A DNA stretch of 41,296 nt. Origin: an uncultured delta proteobacterium. Lineage in GTDB: Bacteria; Myxococcota_A; Polyangia; Polyangiales; Polyangiaceae. Shown piece after piece: positions 18,101-26,476 of this stretch. Location: NCBI GenBank assembly GCA_903870415.1, contig CAIQDA010000306.1, positions 1 to 41,296 of the forward strand. Reading direction: 5' to 3'. The notes below the pieces were generated by a model that was given only the letters and a program-made list of their open reading frames with translations, was not told the DNA's origin and did no database searches. How positions within the stretch are numbered: position 1 is the stretch's first letter; every line of letters starts with the position of its first letter. The translations under genes and the position numbers were made by a program.

Positions 18101-18165
18101 GAACCACTCCGATCGGCGGCTCCGCGCCGACCAACAAGTATTTCAACAACGTATACTGGAACTAG
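15109..18165 (+). CDS. EGF-repeat / RCC1-propeller surface lipoprotein
   Basis: The protein has 1018 residues. The ATG at 15109 begins a lipoprotein signal with lipobox S-L-A-G-C (Cys25). An Asp/Ala/Pro-rich linker (about 30-103) includes near-identical D-A-A-S-P-N repeats. Residues about 105-580 hold some eleven EGF-like modules. Ten carry the calcium-binding start D-[ILV]-[ND]-E-C and the pattern C-x-C near their end, with N-G-G-C in several. Residues about 590-1010 contain W-G-D-N-x-x-G-Q-L-G repeats typical of RCC1/BLIP-II beta-propellers; I count about seven degenerate blades, the last ones weak. In eukaryotes calcium-binding EGF arrays are rigid adhesion modules. Here the likely role is a rod displaying a propeller outside the cell, an inference. 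A terminator follows directly. The Cys-rich modules require oxidative folding. Confidence 0.9.
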   Translation: MPSSLMPRLALALSLFLGPASLAGCVEALPESSGDDSDAATPVDDAATPPGDAASPNDAASPNDAASPNDAASPNDAASPVDAADAGSSDAGRADAAPADSGAGPTCTTDQQCGSNGRCAAGHCDCQAGFVWSGTQASGACVDLDECQVQSDRCGAMPGSACNNSPNGQGYTCTCPPGYVSSSGASPVCQDINECNSSNGGCAQTCANTTGAYTCSCGGGFTLAPDGLACNDVDECATNNGGCSQFAVCTNLTGSRRCACQSGFTGDGVTCDNVNECTQNVTVCGATLAVGVCSDTLGSYSCACGSGYTPLNGTCQNVNECTAGSSNPCGAGTCADTSPSYTCSCSSGYALGTGSNASPTCQDVNECNSNNGGCAQNCLNSQGSFACSCTSFYQLAPNGTSCSDINECLSNNGGCSAYATCANNSGAAPTCTCQAGFSGNGITCADVNECTTVSNVCGGSTAATCSNTSGSYTCSCNAGFSLGTVGGQPVCQDVNECNSGSPCGSGATCVNTAGSYTCSCPSGYQQGTVNGAIACVDINECLSNNGGCSANATCANNVGQPVTCTCNTASSYFGDGTTCQVLNQLVVGQDFQCVRTVGGNASARVYCWGDNSSGQLGDGTTNTRNYPSGAKPVNFNGIFSPGQEVLTIKAGAKFACATYSVPGSGPNVACWGDNTSGQLGANATAIQFSHTPLTVNVGPYVPNGGPLVVGQLALGKQHACGYNVDSTSLYCWGDNTKGQLAANTSQGTGSLSQSNSYYAMPWAAQIDVNNATYSVKEVAANADNTCAILETSATSQSGNILKCAGAAGPTDSGSVISNAGITVADGAACLNGGLYGCLTKMSARVTVTPSGIVPAKSLVAGGLHFSVIGSDAKIYSWGTNTSGQFGDATTASRSSATQAAMSWFTTSGYTPITLSAGAAATWALTSSGYVAATGDCSKGQCGGGSSTTSYGGAGVSTAAVIAPGVDRTCVLRSSGSGSPQSLSCAGADTGSGSKATLGTTPIGGSAPTNKYFNNVYWN
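15262..15351 (+). repeat. 18-bp tandem repeat in the linker of the EGF/RCC1 gene
   Basis: The unit GATGCCGCTTCGCCGAAC is present in four exact copies (15262-15333) plus a partial fifth ending in a changed codon pair (15334-15351). Each unit encodes D-A-A-S-P-N. The period is a multiple of three, so copy-number change would lengthen or shorten the linker without breaking the frame. Confidence 0.9.
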
Positions 18166-18194
18166 TCTACGTATGCGTTGATGTAGAACGCACG

Positions 18195-18231
18195 AAACCC
18201 CGAGGTGCCCAAAAAGCTCCCCGGGGTTTTT
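18195..18231. terminator. Bidirectional terminator between convergent genes
   Basis: AAACCCCG (18195-18202) pairs with CGGGGTTT (18222-18229), giving an eight-base stem with a 19-base loop, followed on the plus strand by T residues to 18231. It sits between the end of the EGF/RCC1 gene (18165) and the end of asnS on the minus strand (18251). On the minus strand the same stem starts with A residues and ends in T residues, so it may serve both genes. The large loop lowers the expected strength. Confidence 0.6.
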
Positions 18232-18250
18232 CGTTTCGGCTTGGCGACGT

Positions 18251-19564
18251 TCAGGGCGCGAGGCGATTGAGCATGCGCGGAAAGGGAATCGTCTCGCGCA
18301 CGTGACCAAGGCCGCAGGTCCACGCGACGGTGCGTTCGATGCCGAGACCGAACCCGCCATGGGGAAAGGTTCCGTAGCGGCGCAGGTCCAGGTACCACTC
18401 GAAGGCGTCCCTCGAGAGCTTGTGCGCTTCGATCGCTTTCTCGAGGGTTTCCAGGCTTTCCTCGCGGATACCCCCGCCGATGATCTCGCCGTAGCCCTCA
18501 GGCGCGAGCACGTCCATGTTGAGCGTGAGCTCAGGCCTCTCGGCGTCGCGCTTGAAGTAAAATGCCTTCATCTCGGCCGGGTAGCGATGCACGATGACGG
18601 GGCGGTCGAACTGATTCGAGATGACGGTCTCTTCGTCCGCGCCAAAGTCGTCGCCGAACTTGGTTTCCGGGTGGCCGTTCGCTTGAAGAATGCCGATGGC
18701 CTCTTCGTACGAGATGCGCGGGAAGGGCGGGATGCACTTCTCGAGTTTGCTCGTGTCGCGCTCCAAGGTCTTCAGCTCCTCTTGGCGCGACTCAAGGACG
18801 CGGCTGACCACGTAGGAGAGGAATCGCTCGGCCAAAACCATGTCGTCGTCGAGCGTGAGGAACGCAACCTCGGGCTCGACCATCCAGAACTCCGCGAGGT
18901 GGCGGCGCGTCTTTGACTTCTCGGCGCGGAAGGTAGGACCGAAACAATACACCTTACCGAAAGCGGCTGCGCCTGCCTCCATGTAGAGCTGACCCGACTG
19001 CGTGAGGAATGCAGGTTCTCCGTGGTAGTCGGTTTGGAACAGCGTTGAGGTGCCCTCGCATGCGTTTGGCGTGAAGATGGGCGCGTCGAGAAGCGTGAAG
19101 CCGTCGTTGTCGAAGAAGTCACGCACGGCCTTCACGATGGTGTGGCGCACGCGCATGATGGCGTGCTGGCGCTTGGAGCGAAGCCACAAGTGACGATTAT
19201 CCATGAGGAAATCGGTGCCGTGCTCCTTCGGGCTGATCGGGTATTCGCGCGTGGTGGCGCCGACGACCTCGAAGCTCTTCACTTGCAGCTCGTACTCGCC
19301 CTTGCGCTTGCCGTGCTCCTTGACCGTGCCCTCGACGATGAGGCTCGTCTCTTGCGTGAGCTTGTCGCCGCGCGCGAAGACCTCGTCGCCCACGTCGCCT
19401 TTGAAGACGACCGCTTGGACGATGCCCGCTCCGTCGCGCACCTCAAGGAAGTGCAGTTTGGCAGACGAACGCTTGTTGTAGAGCCAGCCGCGCACGCGCA
19501 CGTCTTGGCCAACGTGCGACGAAAGCGATGCGATGGAAACGACGGGAACGGAAACCTCACTCAT
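18251..19564 (-). CDS. asnS: Asparaginyl-tRNA synthetase
   Basis: This 437-residue class IIb synthetase attaches asparagine to tRNA-Asn. Residues about 18-110 form the OB-fold anticodon-binding domain ([11 protein letters not shown]). The catalytic core follows, with motif 2 [19 protein letters not shown]. Motif 3 is G-G-F-G-L-G-I-E-R. The sequence [11 protein letters not shown] near 170 and the strand V-I-V-H-R-Y-P favour AsnRS over aspartyl-tRNA synthetase. The length fits the family (about 430-470). The ATG start at 19564 leaves 45 bp to the thioesterase gene upstream, so the genes may be cotranscribed. The presence of gatB in the same window suggests that the genome has both a direct Asn route and an amidotransferase. 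Confidence 0.95.
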   Translation of the reverse strand: MSEVSVPVVSIASLSSHVGQDVRVRGWLYNKRSSAKLHFLEVRDGAGIVQAVVFKGDVGDEVFARGDKLTQETSLIVEGTVKEHGKRKGEYELQVKSFEVVGATTREYPISPKEHGTDFLMDNRHLWLRSKRQHAIMRVRHTIVKAVRDFFDNDGFTLLDAPIFTPNACEGTSTLFQTDYHGEPAFLTQSGQLYMEAGAAAFGKVYCFGPTFRAEKSKTRRHLAEFWMVEPEVAFLTLDDDMVLAERFLSYVVSRVLESRQEELKTLERDTSKLEKCIPPFPRISYEEAIGILQANGHPETKFGDDFGADEETVISNQFDRPVIVHRYPAEMKAFYFKRDAERPELTLNMDVLAPEGYGEIIGGGIREESLETLEKAIEAHKLSRDAFEWYLDLRRYGTFPHGGFGLGIERTVAWTCGLGHVRETIPFPRMLNRLAP

Positions 19565-19609
19565 GGGGTGAGGCCGCTAGCGCGCTTTTCTTCGCGAATG
19601 AAGGACGCG

Positions 19610-20116
19610 CTAGGACGCCGCGGCCTTGCGGCTTGCCCGCCGGGTTTCGCCGGCTTTTTGCGAGGCGACGAGCTCGGGCGTGTCGAGAAGCAGAGGCGGT
19701 ACCGCCATGGGTTTGCCTTGGGCGTCCACGGCCACGAACGTGAGGACCGCTCGCGTGCAGACCCACCGCGTCGCCTTCACGGGGTTCTCGCCGGTGACCT
19801 CGACGATGATTTCGAGCGAGGTGCGGAATGCGGCCGACACGCGGGCCTCGAGGCAAACCACTTCGCCAACGCGCACCGGCGCGACGAAGTGCAGGTTGTC
19901 GACGAACGCGGTGACGCAAGGCAAACGGGTGTGACGGCTCGCGCAGATGGCTGCGGCGATGTCGACCCACGCCATGATCTGCCCGCCGAAGACGTTGCCA
20001 AACGAGTTCGCGTGCGGTGGCAGCACGAACTCGGTCATGTGCGTGACGGATGCACGCTGCGGCACCGGGGACGCCGCCGAGGGTCGCGGAAGAAGAGGCG
20101 GCGCGTCGTCGTTCAC
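19610..20116 (-). CDS. Acyl-CoA thioesterase (hotdog fold, YciA/BACH type)
   Basis: The protein has 168 residues. The start is GTG at 20116, overlapping the stop of the peptidase gene by four bases (GTGA) with AAGGA about nine bases upstream. A longer frame would begin inside the upstream gene. The hotdog domain covers about 25-140. N-S-F-G-N-V-F-G-G-Q-I-M-A-W-V-D carries the family's Asn and Gly-Gly-x-x-x-x-x-x-Asp elements, and F-V-A-P-V-R-V-G-E-V-V forms the next strands. These enzymes hydrolyse acyl-CoA to free acid and CoA, usually as hexamers, in the cytoplasm. Chain-length preference cannot be read from the sequence. The C-terminal tail is Arg/Ala-rich. Coupling to an M61 peptidase is unusual, and no shared pathway is evident. 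Confidence 0.85.
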   Translation of the reverse strand: MNDDAPPLLPRPSAASPVPQRASVTHMTEFVLPPHANSFGNVFGGQIMAWVDIAAAICASRHTRLPCVTAFVDNLHFVAPVRVGEVVCLEARVSAAFRTSLEIIVEVTGENPVKATRWVCTRAVLTFVAVDAQGKPMAVPPLLLDTPELVASQKAGETRRASRKAAAS

Positions 20117-21906
20117 GAGGTTTTTTCCTTGGGGATCCACGCGGCCGGAAGTCCTCCGAGCCATTTCGCGACGAGGGTTTTTTGCGCGTCCGACGCGTCA
20201 GCCATGGGTTCGATGGCGACGACCTCGGGCCGAGCGGCGTCGAGCGTGACCTTCGACTCCACGATGCGCCCGTCGCGCGACACGAGGATGCGCAGATCGT
20301 CGTCGGCGTCGTGCGTGCGCAGGTGCGTGTCGAGGTTCGACTCGGTGACGCGCCATCCGTTGATCGCGATGAGTTCATCGCCTGGTGCGAGGCCCGCGCG
20401 TTCGGAGCCCGAGCCACGAAGCACGGTGGTGACGGTGACGTGGCCGCCGCTCGTCTTGAGGCGCAAGCCGAGGCTTGTGGTGACGCCTTCGGCCTTCACT
20501 TTTCGCACGACGCGAAGACCGAGCGCCGCGAGCACGTCGTCCGCCGGGAGCTCCGCGGTTTTGCGCACCCACGCGTCGTGGTCCGCCGTGAGATCGACGC
20601 CGGTGATGTCGCGGAAATAATCAGGAAACGCGTTCTCGGGCACGGGTCGCGCGAGCCGTCCGTGATCGCTCCAAAGGCGACCTTGGACGTCGTCGAGGCC
20701 CTTCTCGCCGTTCGTCGCTGCACGGATGCGCGCGTCGAGGAGCAAGCAAACGACCTCGCCCTTGCGGTAGTAGCTGACGGTCGAGTTCGCGGTGTTCGCG
20801 TCGGGCCTGTAAAGCTTCACCCACGCGTCGAACGAGGCTTCTTCGAGGCTCTGCACAAAGCGCCCGGGGGTCTGCTCCACGTAATTGAGCTCTTCGGCGA
20901 GGTGCGCAAAGTACTCCTCCACGGTGCAGAGGTTCGCGAGTCGCACGATGCGCCAGTCGAAGTAGCTCGTCCCGCCTTCGAACCACCACAAGAGACGCGT
21001 GTAGTTTTCACGATCATACTTGTAGGGTGCAAGACCCGCCGGCCGGATGCGCTTGACCGACCAGAGGTGAAAAGCTTCGTGGGCGACGAGCGTCAGCAGG
21101 TCGAGGTAGTCCTTGCGCTTGCGGCACGCAAATGGGCTCGCAAGAAGCGTGGTCGCGTGATCGTGTTCGAGCCCGCCGCGCGCGTCCGGAGCGAGGTTCA
21201 GAAGGAACGAATAGCGTTCGTACGGGGCAGTGCCAAAGAGCTGATGCTCCACCTCGAGGACCTTGCGCGTGTCGTCCACGAGCGACATGAGTTCGTTTCC
21301 CGTGAGCGCATCCTGTGGCCATACGGCGTATTGGTGAGGGATGCCGTTAACGGAAAACTCGCAACGATCGAGGACGCCGAGAGAGACGGGCGTGTCGTAA
21401 AGGGCGTCGCGGTTTTCTGCGAGAAAGCATCGACCACCGGCGCGAGGCGTCGCATCGCTCGGCGGAAGCGGAATCACGACGCTCCAACCCTCGCGAGGCA
21501 CAATTTCCAAGGTGGCGGCCTTCTCCGGTGACGAGCCTTCGACGTAGAGAAACGTCGCGGCCGCGCAGAGAAGGGCATGCGTGCGGTCCACGTGATTGGT
21601 GCGCACCGTGAGCTCGTGGCACCAAAGGCGGTAGCGCACGATGATCTCTTTCGAGCGGTCCGCGTCGATCGTCCAAGCGTCCTTGCGCTCTTTTCGCGCA
21701 ACGAGTTTCGCCCGCGCGCCGGTCGTGGCGCTGAGCTCTTGCACATGCCGCGCATATTCGCGCACGAGGTACGAGCCTGGCGTCCACACGGGCATCGCGA
21801 GAACGATTCGACCCGCAGGACCGTCGAACGCGAGGTGCAGCTCAACGTCCACGAAGTGAGCGGCGACATCGTCGAAGGTGAGAACGTGATGCTGGGAAAC
21901 GAGCAT
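20113..21906 (-). CDS. M61-family (glycyl aminopeptidase-like) metallopeptidase with PDZ domain
   Basis: The protein has 597 residues from ATG 21906; an open stretch of 13 codons before it has no better start. Residues about 1-180 form the N-terminal beta domain seen in M61 enzymes. The gluzincin catalytic domain carries His276-Glu277-x-x-His280 in V-A-H-E-A-F-H-L-W-S-V-K-R, and the third zinc ligand is Glu310 in W-F-E-G-G-T-S-Y-F. A PDZ domain lies at about 465-560, with A-G-L-A-P-G-D-E-L-I-A-I-N-G. M61 peptidases remove N-terminal Gly or Ala residues or cleave unfolded substrates. No signal peptide was seen, so it is probably cytoplasmic. The thioesterase gene overlaps its stop and is probably translated with it. 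Confidence 0.92.
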   Translation of the reverse strand: MLVSQHHVLTFDDVAAHFVDVELHLAFDGPAGRIVLAMPVWTPGSYLVREYARHVQELSATTGARAKLVARKERKDAWTIDADRSKEIIVRYRLWCHELTVRTNHVDRTHALLCAAATFLYVEGSSPEKAATLEIVPREGWSVVIPLPPSDATPRAGGRCFLAENRDALYDTPVSLGVLDRCEFSVNGIPHQYAVWPQDALTGNELMSLVDDTRKVLEVEHQLFGTAPYERYSFLLNLAPDARGGLEHDHATTLLASPFACRKRKDYLDLLTLVAHEAFHLWSVKRIRPAGLAPYKYDRENYTRLLWWFEGGTSYFDWRIVRLANLCTVEEYFAHLAEELNYVEQTPGRFVQSLEEASFDAWVKLYRPDANTANSTVSYYRKGEVVCLLLDARIRAATNGEKGLDDVQGRLWSDHGRLARPVPENAFPDYFRDITGVDLTADHDAWVRKTAELPADDVLAALGLRVVRKVKAEGVTTSLGLRLKTSGGHVTVTTVLRGSGSERAGLAPGDELIAINGWRVTESNLDTHLRTHDADDDLRILVSRDGRIVESKVTLDAARPEVVAIEPMADASDAQKTLVAKWLGGLPAAWIPKEKTS

Positions 21907-21966
21907 GAGCACGCTTCTAGAATCGCACGGACCTGCCGTCACCAAGCTTTCGCCGGGCGTCGAACA

Positions 21967-24090
21967 TCAGGGGGCTGCAAGGAACGCGTCGAGGACCCAC
22001 TGCCCGTGCGCCCCGTCGAAGCCGGTCAGCACAATCCAATAAGTGCCGGCATCGAGCACACGGTCGAGAAAGCTTCGGTCGGTCGTGAAGCCGACGTGGC
22101 ACGCGGACGGAATCTCGAGCCCGGGGCAGGTTGCACCCGATCGGATCGAAGCGACCGTGGTGAACGCCGATCCGTGCGTGTCGAGAAGCACCCGTTGGCG
22201 CGTCGGGAGATTGAGCATGAAGAGCTGCGTGGGCGCGCGCGGGTTCGCGAGAGCCGTGTCGCACGTCGACCCGATCGTGCTCGGAAGCCCAGTGGAATCG
22301 CCGGAAAAACGACCGCCATTCGCACCGATGGGGACGGCTGTTGCGCAGTCGCCACCGCCTCCAGCCACGGGTGTCTCCGGCGTCGGTGGCCGCGTGTAGA
22401 CTGCAAGTGTTCCCGAACCTCCACCGTTCGTTGCGAGCGCGACGAAGACGGGACCCGGGGAGACGGCCTGCCGTGCGACGTGAAAGGGTGTCGAGCCCAT
22501 GGTGCAGCTCAGCGGGGCACCCGGCGTGCATTGGGCGTCGAGGAGCGCCATCGAGCCGATGGCCACAGGCGGAAGGCGGCCCACGTACAGCACGTCGGAT
22601 GCGCTGGGAAGATCCAGTCGAAACGCTCCCGCGGACCCGCCAGAACTGCAGCCGCTCCGCACGAGGTCCGGACGGTCGTCGAAGGAAACGGGAAGTTTTT
22701 GGCCAGGCGCGATCGGCGTTGCGAGGAGGCAAAGCGAGCCTGTGGTGAACGAGCTCGGGGGGCCGAGCGTTGCGGTGAGTGCAATGGCCGTGGCGCCTGT
22801 CGTGGCGGCGGTGACGACGTAGCGGCCCGCGGCGAGGGATGGATGCACGAGCGGCCCCGTGTCCGTGCTGCGGCAGGCGATCTCCGACGAGAGGTCGACG
22901 CACGCGCTCTGGCGTAGGCCAATCACGGCACTTCCCGAGCCCGTGAGGGACGTTGCGGCGAGCGTGAGGGAGCTTGCGACGGGAACGTCGAGCACGAAGG
23001 AACGAAGCCCGGAGTTCGTGCAGTCGCTCGGGAGCGAAGCGCGAAGGCTCGTGAAGTCGATGCGCACGGGCACACCGGAAGTCAGCGCGGGCGGGTTCGT
23101 GCATTCGCCGGTGAGCGGCGTGGGGTTCGCGGCAATCGCATAGGTCCGCAAGCGAAGCGTGGTTTCGTAGGCCGTGACGACCGCGAATGTTTCCGTTCCG
23201 GACGCGCCTGCTTCGACGCGAACGCGCGGAAAAGGCACCATGGCCGACTGTTCGCACTGCACGGCTTGAGTCCCGCACGCGGCCAATCGCACCAGGGTGA
23301 CAGGGATCGCGGCGTCGCTCACCTCGAGGACCGTGTCGCGATCGACGGCTCGTGGAACCGTCACGAAAATGGTTTTCGACGAGGCCGAAAGCGGGAACGG
23401 GCAGCCGCTTGGCACGGGCGCGGTCGACCCCGCGGTGCTCACGGTGCGCTCGCCGGCATCGGGCAATGCGAACGGCGCGCTGCAGTCGGCCCCCTGTGGA
23501 ACGAGGCACGCGGCTTCGTCGACCTGCCCGTTGCAGTTGTCGTCGAGGCCGTTTCCGCAGATTTCGCTCATGCGGCTTGAACGACGCGCGTCCGTGTCGT
23601 CGCAGTCGCCACCGCCGCAGTGGTCGTCCGGGTCTCCGTCCGCATCCGCATCGCGAGGAACGGTGCTGCATGTGCGTGCTTGCTCGTCGCAGCGGGCGAT
23701 GTTGCAGCCGTTTCCGAGGCCACAAACGTCGCCGCCCGCAATGCATCCGCGGCGCAGGTTGCACACCTCGAAGCCGTTGCAATACACACCGTCGTCGCAC
23801 TGTTCATCGTGTGCAACATGCACGCATCGTCCCGCGAAACGATCGCAACGATCGTCTGTGCACGCGAAGCCGTCGTCGCACGGGCCATCGTCGTTGCACG
23901 GAACGTCTGCGATCGGAGGCGCTACGCTGGCGTCTGGGAGCGTGCCGGCGTCGGTGATTCCCGCGTCTTCAACGAGGGTGTCGTTTCGGAGGGAACGCTT
24001 TTCGCTCGAGCACGCAAGCAGCAGCAAAGCCGCGCAGGCCACACTCCGGACAACGAGCGCGGTGGCGCGAGGAAGGGCCGACGCAGGCAT
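21967..24090 (-). CDS. MopE-motif lipoprotein
   Basis: The protein has 707 residues from ATG 24090. A GTG six codons upstream gives no better signal. The lipobox is L-L-L-A-C (Cys27). Residues about 60-135 form a Cys-rich region of C-x-D-G-x-x-C-x-x-G type, typical of myxobacterial surface proteins. Next comes an Asp-rich metal-binding motif: D-A-D-A-D-G-D-P-D-D, then G-D-C-D-D-T-D-A and N-G-L-D-D-N-C-N-G-Q-V-D-E. This is the MopE-type pattern. Residues about 200-707 hold some four to five beta-sandwich repeats with a shared G-x-Y/F-V-V/I-x-x-A/L ending, similar to pre-peptidase C-terminal domains. The role is unknown; metal-ion binding at the cell surface is likely. Overlapping open frames are not coding. 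Confidence 0.85.
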   Translation of the reverse strand: MPASALPRATALVVRSVACAALLLLACSSEKRSLRNDTLVEDAGITDAGTLPDASVAPPIADVPCNDDGPCDDGFACTDDRCDRFAGRCVHVAHDEQCDDGVYCNGFEVCNLRRGCIAGGDVCGLGNGCNIARCDEQARTCSTVPRDADADGDPDDHCGGGDCDDTDARRSSRMSEICGNGLDDNCNGQVDEAACLVPQGADCSAPFALPDAGERTVSTAGSTAPVPSGCPFPLSASSKTIFVTVPRAVDRDTVLEVSDAAIPVTLVRLAACGTQAVQCEQSAMVPFPRVRVEAGASGTETFAVVTAYETTLRLRTYAIAANPTPLTGECTNPPALTSGVPVRIDFTSLRASLPSDCTNSGLRSFVLDVPVASSLTLAATSLTGSGSAVIGLRQSACVDLSSEIACRSTDTGPLVHPSLAAGRYVVTAATTGATAIALTATLGPPSSFTTGSLCLLATPIAPGQKLPVSFDDRPDLVRSGCSSGGSAGAFRLDLPSASDVLYVGRLPPVAIGSMALLDAQCTPGAPLSCTMGSTPFHVARQAVSPGPVFVALATNGGGSGTLAVYTRPPTPETPVAGGGGDCATAVPIGANGGRFSGDSTGLPSTIGSTCDTALANPRAPTQLFMLNLPTRQRVLLDTHGSAFTTVASIRSGATCPGLEIPSACHVGFTTDRSFLDRVLDAGTYWIVLTGFDGAHGQWVLDAFLAAP

Positions 24091-24139
24091 GGCGTCATCG
24101 GTTAGCACGAGGCTCGACGCAGCGCCGCGGCCCTCCGTT

Positions 24140-24589
24140 TCAGCGGGGAGCGCAGGCCGTTCCGTTGAAGCAGGTTGCGCTCGGGCAGACGCAGACCTTG
24201 ACGCTGTGGCTATTGGACGGCGAGCAGCCGCAGGCGCCTATTGCGCAGGTGTTCGGAAAGTCGCCGGTGGACCCGCAGCAAAGGCTGTCGGAGACGATGC
24301 CGCCTGACTTTGTGCAAGGGTCCTCGCCACCCGCATCCGCGGCGGGGAAAGCGTCGTTCGCAGGCTCCGAAGCGTCCACGATCGGCGCGGCGTCGGTGTT
24401 CGCGTCGACGAACGAGGCACCGTCCGCAACGGCCCCGTCCATGGCGACCGGCTGCGCATCGGCAGAGCCGCCATCCGCTGTGGCCACCGCGCCCGTCGAT
24501 TCGGAGGTGCAGCCGACGGCGAGCGTCGCAAGCGAAAACGCAAGCGACAACGCCATCACAGGTGCGGCGAAGGGGGACTGGGAAACCAT
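24140..24589 (-). CDS. Small Cys-rich lipoprotein
   Basis: This 149-residue protein has an ATG start. The signal peptide ends in L-A-V-G-C (Cys27). Residues 28-90 are an Asp/Ala-rich linker without secondary structure. A Cys-rich C-terminal domain of about 55 residues (nine Cys) follows, including C-C-G-S-T-G and C-G-C-S-P. This is the layout of many small myxobacterial surface lipoproteins. No function is recognised. Its start lies 51 bp downstream of the stop of the FtsB-like gene on the same strand, and its stop lies 49 bp before the MopE-motif gene. Confidence 0.75.
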   Translation of the reverse strand: MVSQSPFAAPVMALSLAFSLATLAVGCTSESTGAVATADGGSADAQPVAMDGAVADGASFVDANTDAAPIVDASEPANDAFPAADAGGEDPCTKSGGIVSDSLCCGSTGDFPNTCAIGACGCSPSNSHSVKVCVCPSATCFNGTACAPR

Positions 24590-24640
24590 GGGCGCATCGC
24601 ATCACATGCGCCCGCGGAACGCACGGCGTAACGGCGTGCC

Positions 24641-24937
24641 CTACGGTGCCTTGGCGTCGCCCTTTGGCATCACGAAGACGTATTCGCTCGGGCGCACGAG
24701 GCCGAATTCACGGCGGGCCACGCGCTCGATCGCATCGGGATCTTCCTTGAGATCGCGAATGGCGCCCTTGAGGTCGGCGATGGCTCGGCGCACGCGATCG
24801 TTCTCCGCGCGCACGGCGTCGAGTTCCCGGCGAAGAGAGACCATCCGCACGAGGCCATCGCCACTAAAGACGAGCCACGGGACGGAGGCGAGGGTGCCCA
24901 CGAGGAGCAGGGCTGGCGCGACGAGCGCTGGACGCAT
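24641..24937 (-). CDS. FtsB/DivIC-like septum formation initiator protein
   Basis: The protein has 98 residues from ATG 24937. A much longer frame runs upstream but lies antisense to gatB and is not coding. A membrane helix (about 5-24) is followed by a coiled coil (about 32-66, L-R-R-E-L-D-A-V-R-A-E-N-D). Then comes the short region E-R-V-A-R-R-E-F-G-L-V-R-P-S-E-Y-V-F, typical of the FtsB/DivIC family. In family members this conserved end links FtsL to FtsQ in the divisome, where it activates septal wall synthesis. The size is normal. The gene is divergent from gatB with 87 bp between them, which must hold both promoters. Confidence 0.85.
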   Translation of the reverse strand: MRPALVAPALLLVGTLASVPWLVFSGDGLVRMVSLRRELDAVRAENDRVRRAIADLKGAIRDLKEDPDAIERVARREFGLVRPSEYVFVMPKGDAKAP

Positions 24938-25024
24938 GATTCGGCGGGACCATCGCACAGAACCCGCAGCGGGGCGAAATCCCCAGCATCGAAGTCGCGC
25001 GGGTCGTGCTATTCGCCTGGTCCC

Positions 25025-26467
25025 ATGACGACCTACGAAGCGGTCATCGGTCTCGAGGTGCATGCGCAGCTCCTCACGAAGACGAAGGCTTTTTGCTCGT
25101 GTTCCATCCAGTTCGGCAACGAACCGAATACCCAGACATGCCCCACGTGTTTGGGCCTTCCCGGCGCGCTGCCGGTCCTCAACAGGCAGGCGGTGACGCT
25201 CGCGGTGAGGGCGGGCCTCTCGCTCGACTGCACCATTCGCGAGACGAGTCGCTTTGCCCGGAAGAACTACTTCTATCCGGACTTGCCGAAGGGCTACCAA
25301 ATCAGCCAGTTCGACGAGCCCATCTGCGAGAACGGCACGCTCGACCTGTTCATGGGCGAGGGCGACACCGCGTACACGCGCAGGGTGAACATCCAGCGCG
25401 CGCACATGGAAGAAGACGCAGGAAAAAACCTGCACGACAGGGGCGATGACTCCATCGTCGACCTGAACCGATCGGGCACGGCGCTCATCGAAATCGTGAC
25501 GCATCCGGACCTGCGTAGCGCGGCGGAGGCGGCGGAATACCTGCGCACGCTGCGCGACATTCTCGTCTTCGCGGGCGTGAACGACGGCAACCTCGAAGAG
25601 GGAAGCTTTCGTTGCGACGCGAACGTATCGATTCGTCCCGTCGGCACGGAGAAGTTCGGCACGCGCGTCGAGCTCAAGAACATCAACTCGTTCCGCTTCG
25701 TCGAAAAAGCCATCATCGCCGAGGCGAAGCGCCAAGAAGAGTGTCTGCGCACCGGCGAGCGAATCGTCCAGGAAACACGCGGCTGGAACGACGTGGCAGG
25801 TACGACGTACCCGCTTCGATCGAAGGAAGAGGCGCAAGATTACCGCTACTTCCCCGAGCCCGATCTTCCCCCGCTCGTCGTGACTGCGGCCGAGGTCGAA
25901 GCGGCTCGCGCAAGCTTGCCGGAGCGCCCGCGTGAGAAGCGTGCACGATACATGGCTTCGTTTGGTATTACGCCATACGCGGCAGGTGTGCTCACGGGAC
26001 ACCCAAAGGTAGCCGCATTCTTTGAGGAGTGCGTTGCCTCGGGTGCGGACGCGACGAAGGCTTCGAACTTCATCCAAGCGGAGCTTCTCCGCGACGTGCG
26101 CACGAAGGGCCTTGAGGCGGAAATTCCCGTATCGCCAGCGCAAGTCGTCGAGGTGCTGTCGCTCGTTGACGGAGGCACCATCAGCGGCAAGCAAGCGAAG
26201 GAAGTGTACGCGGCCATGCGCGGCACGAACAAAGCGGCCAAGGCGGTTGTCGCGGAGCTCGGTCTTGAGCAGATGAGCGACGAAGGTGCGATCGAGGTCA
26301 TCGTCGTCAAAATCGTCGACGCGAACCCGAAGCAGGCCGAGCAGTTGCGCGGCGGCAAGCTTGGCCTCATGGGGTTCTTCGTGGGTCAAACCATGAAGGA
26401 AACCGGCGGCAGCGCGAACCCCGCGATGGTGAATGCCGTCATCAAGCGTGTGCTTGGTCTTCCCTGA
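25025..26467 (+). CDS. gatB: Aspartyl/glutamyl-tRNA amidotransferase subunit B
   Basis: This 480-residue protein begins M-T-T-Y-E-A-V-I-G-L-E-V-H-A-Q-L, the family's conserved opening. C-x-C near 24-26 and C-P-T-C in C-P-T-C-L-G-L-P-G form a possible zinc site. N-Y-F-Y-P-D-L-P-K-G-Y-Q-I-S-Q is the diagnostic signature of GatB. The catalytic kinase-like cradle covers about 1-290, and the helical and YqeY-like tail domains follow to the end. GatB binds misacylated Glu-tRNA-Gln or Asp-tRNA-Asn, activates it with ATP, and works with GatA and GatC, whose genes are not in the window. Downstream, the lgt-like gene begins ten bases after the stop, so the genes are cotranscribed. Confidence 0.97.
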   Translation: MTTYEAVIGLEVHAQLLTKTKAFCSCSIQFGNEPNTQTCPTCLGLPGALPVLNRQAVTLAVRAGLSLDCTIRETSRFARKNYFYPDLPKGYQISQFDEPICENGTLDLFMGEGDTAYTRRVNIQRAHMEEDAGKNLHDRGDDSIVDLNRSGTALIEIVTHPDLRSAAEAAEYLRTLRDILVFAGVNDGNLEEGSFRCDANVSIRPVGTEKFGTRVELKNINSFRFVEKAIIAEAKRQEECLRTGERIVQETRGWNDVAGTTYPLRSKEEAQDYRYFPEPDLPPLVVTAAEVEAARASLPERPREKRARYMASFGITPYAAGVLTGHPKVAAFFEECVASGADATKASNFIQAELLRDVRTKGLEAEIPVSPAQVVEVLSLVDGGTISGKQAKEVYAAMRGTNKAAKAVVAELGLEQMSDEGAIEVIVVKIVDANPKQAEQLRGGKLGLMGFFVGQTMKETGGSANPAMVNAVIKRVLGLP

Positions 26468-26476
26468 GATTTCTCA

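Noticed and set aside
21917-23800. A 627-residue open frame on the minus strand
   Set aside because: It overlaps the MopE-motif lipoprotein in another frame and is extremely Arg/His-rich, which is the typical shadow frame in GC-rich DNA.
24938-26389. Upstream extension of the FtsB-like gene
   Set aside because: The frame stays open across the complement of gatB, but the FtsB-like protein has its full normal length from the ATG at 24937.
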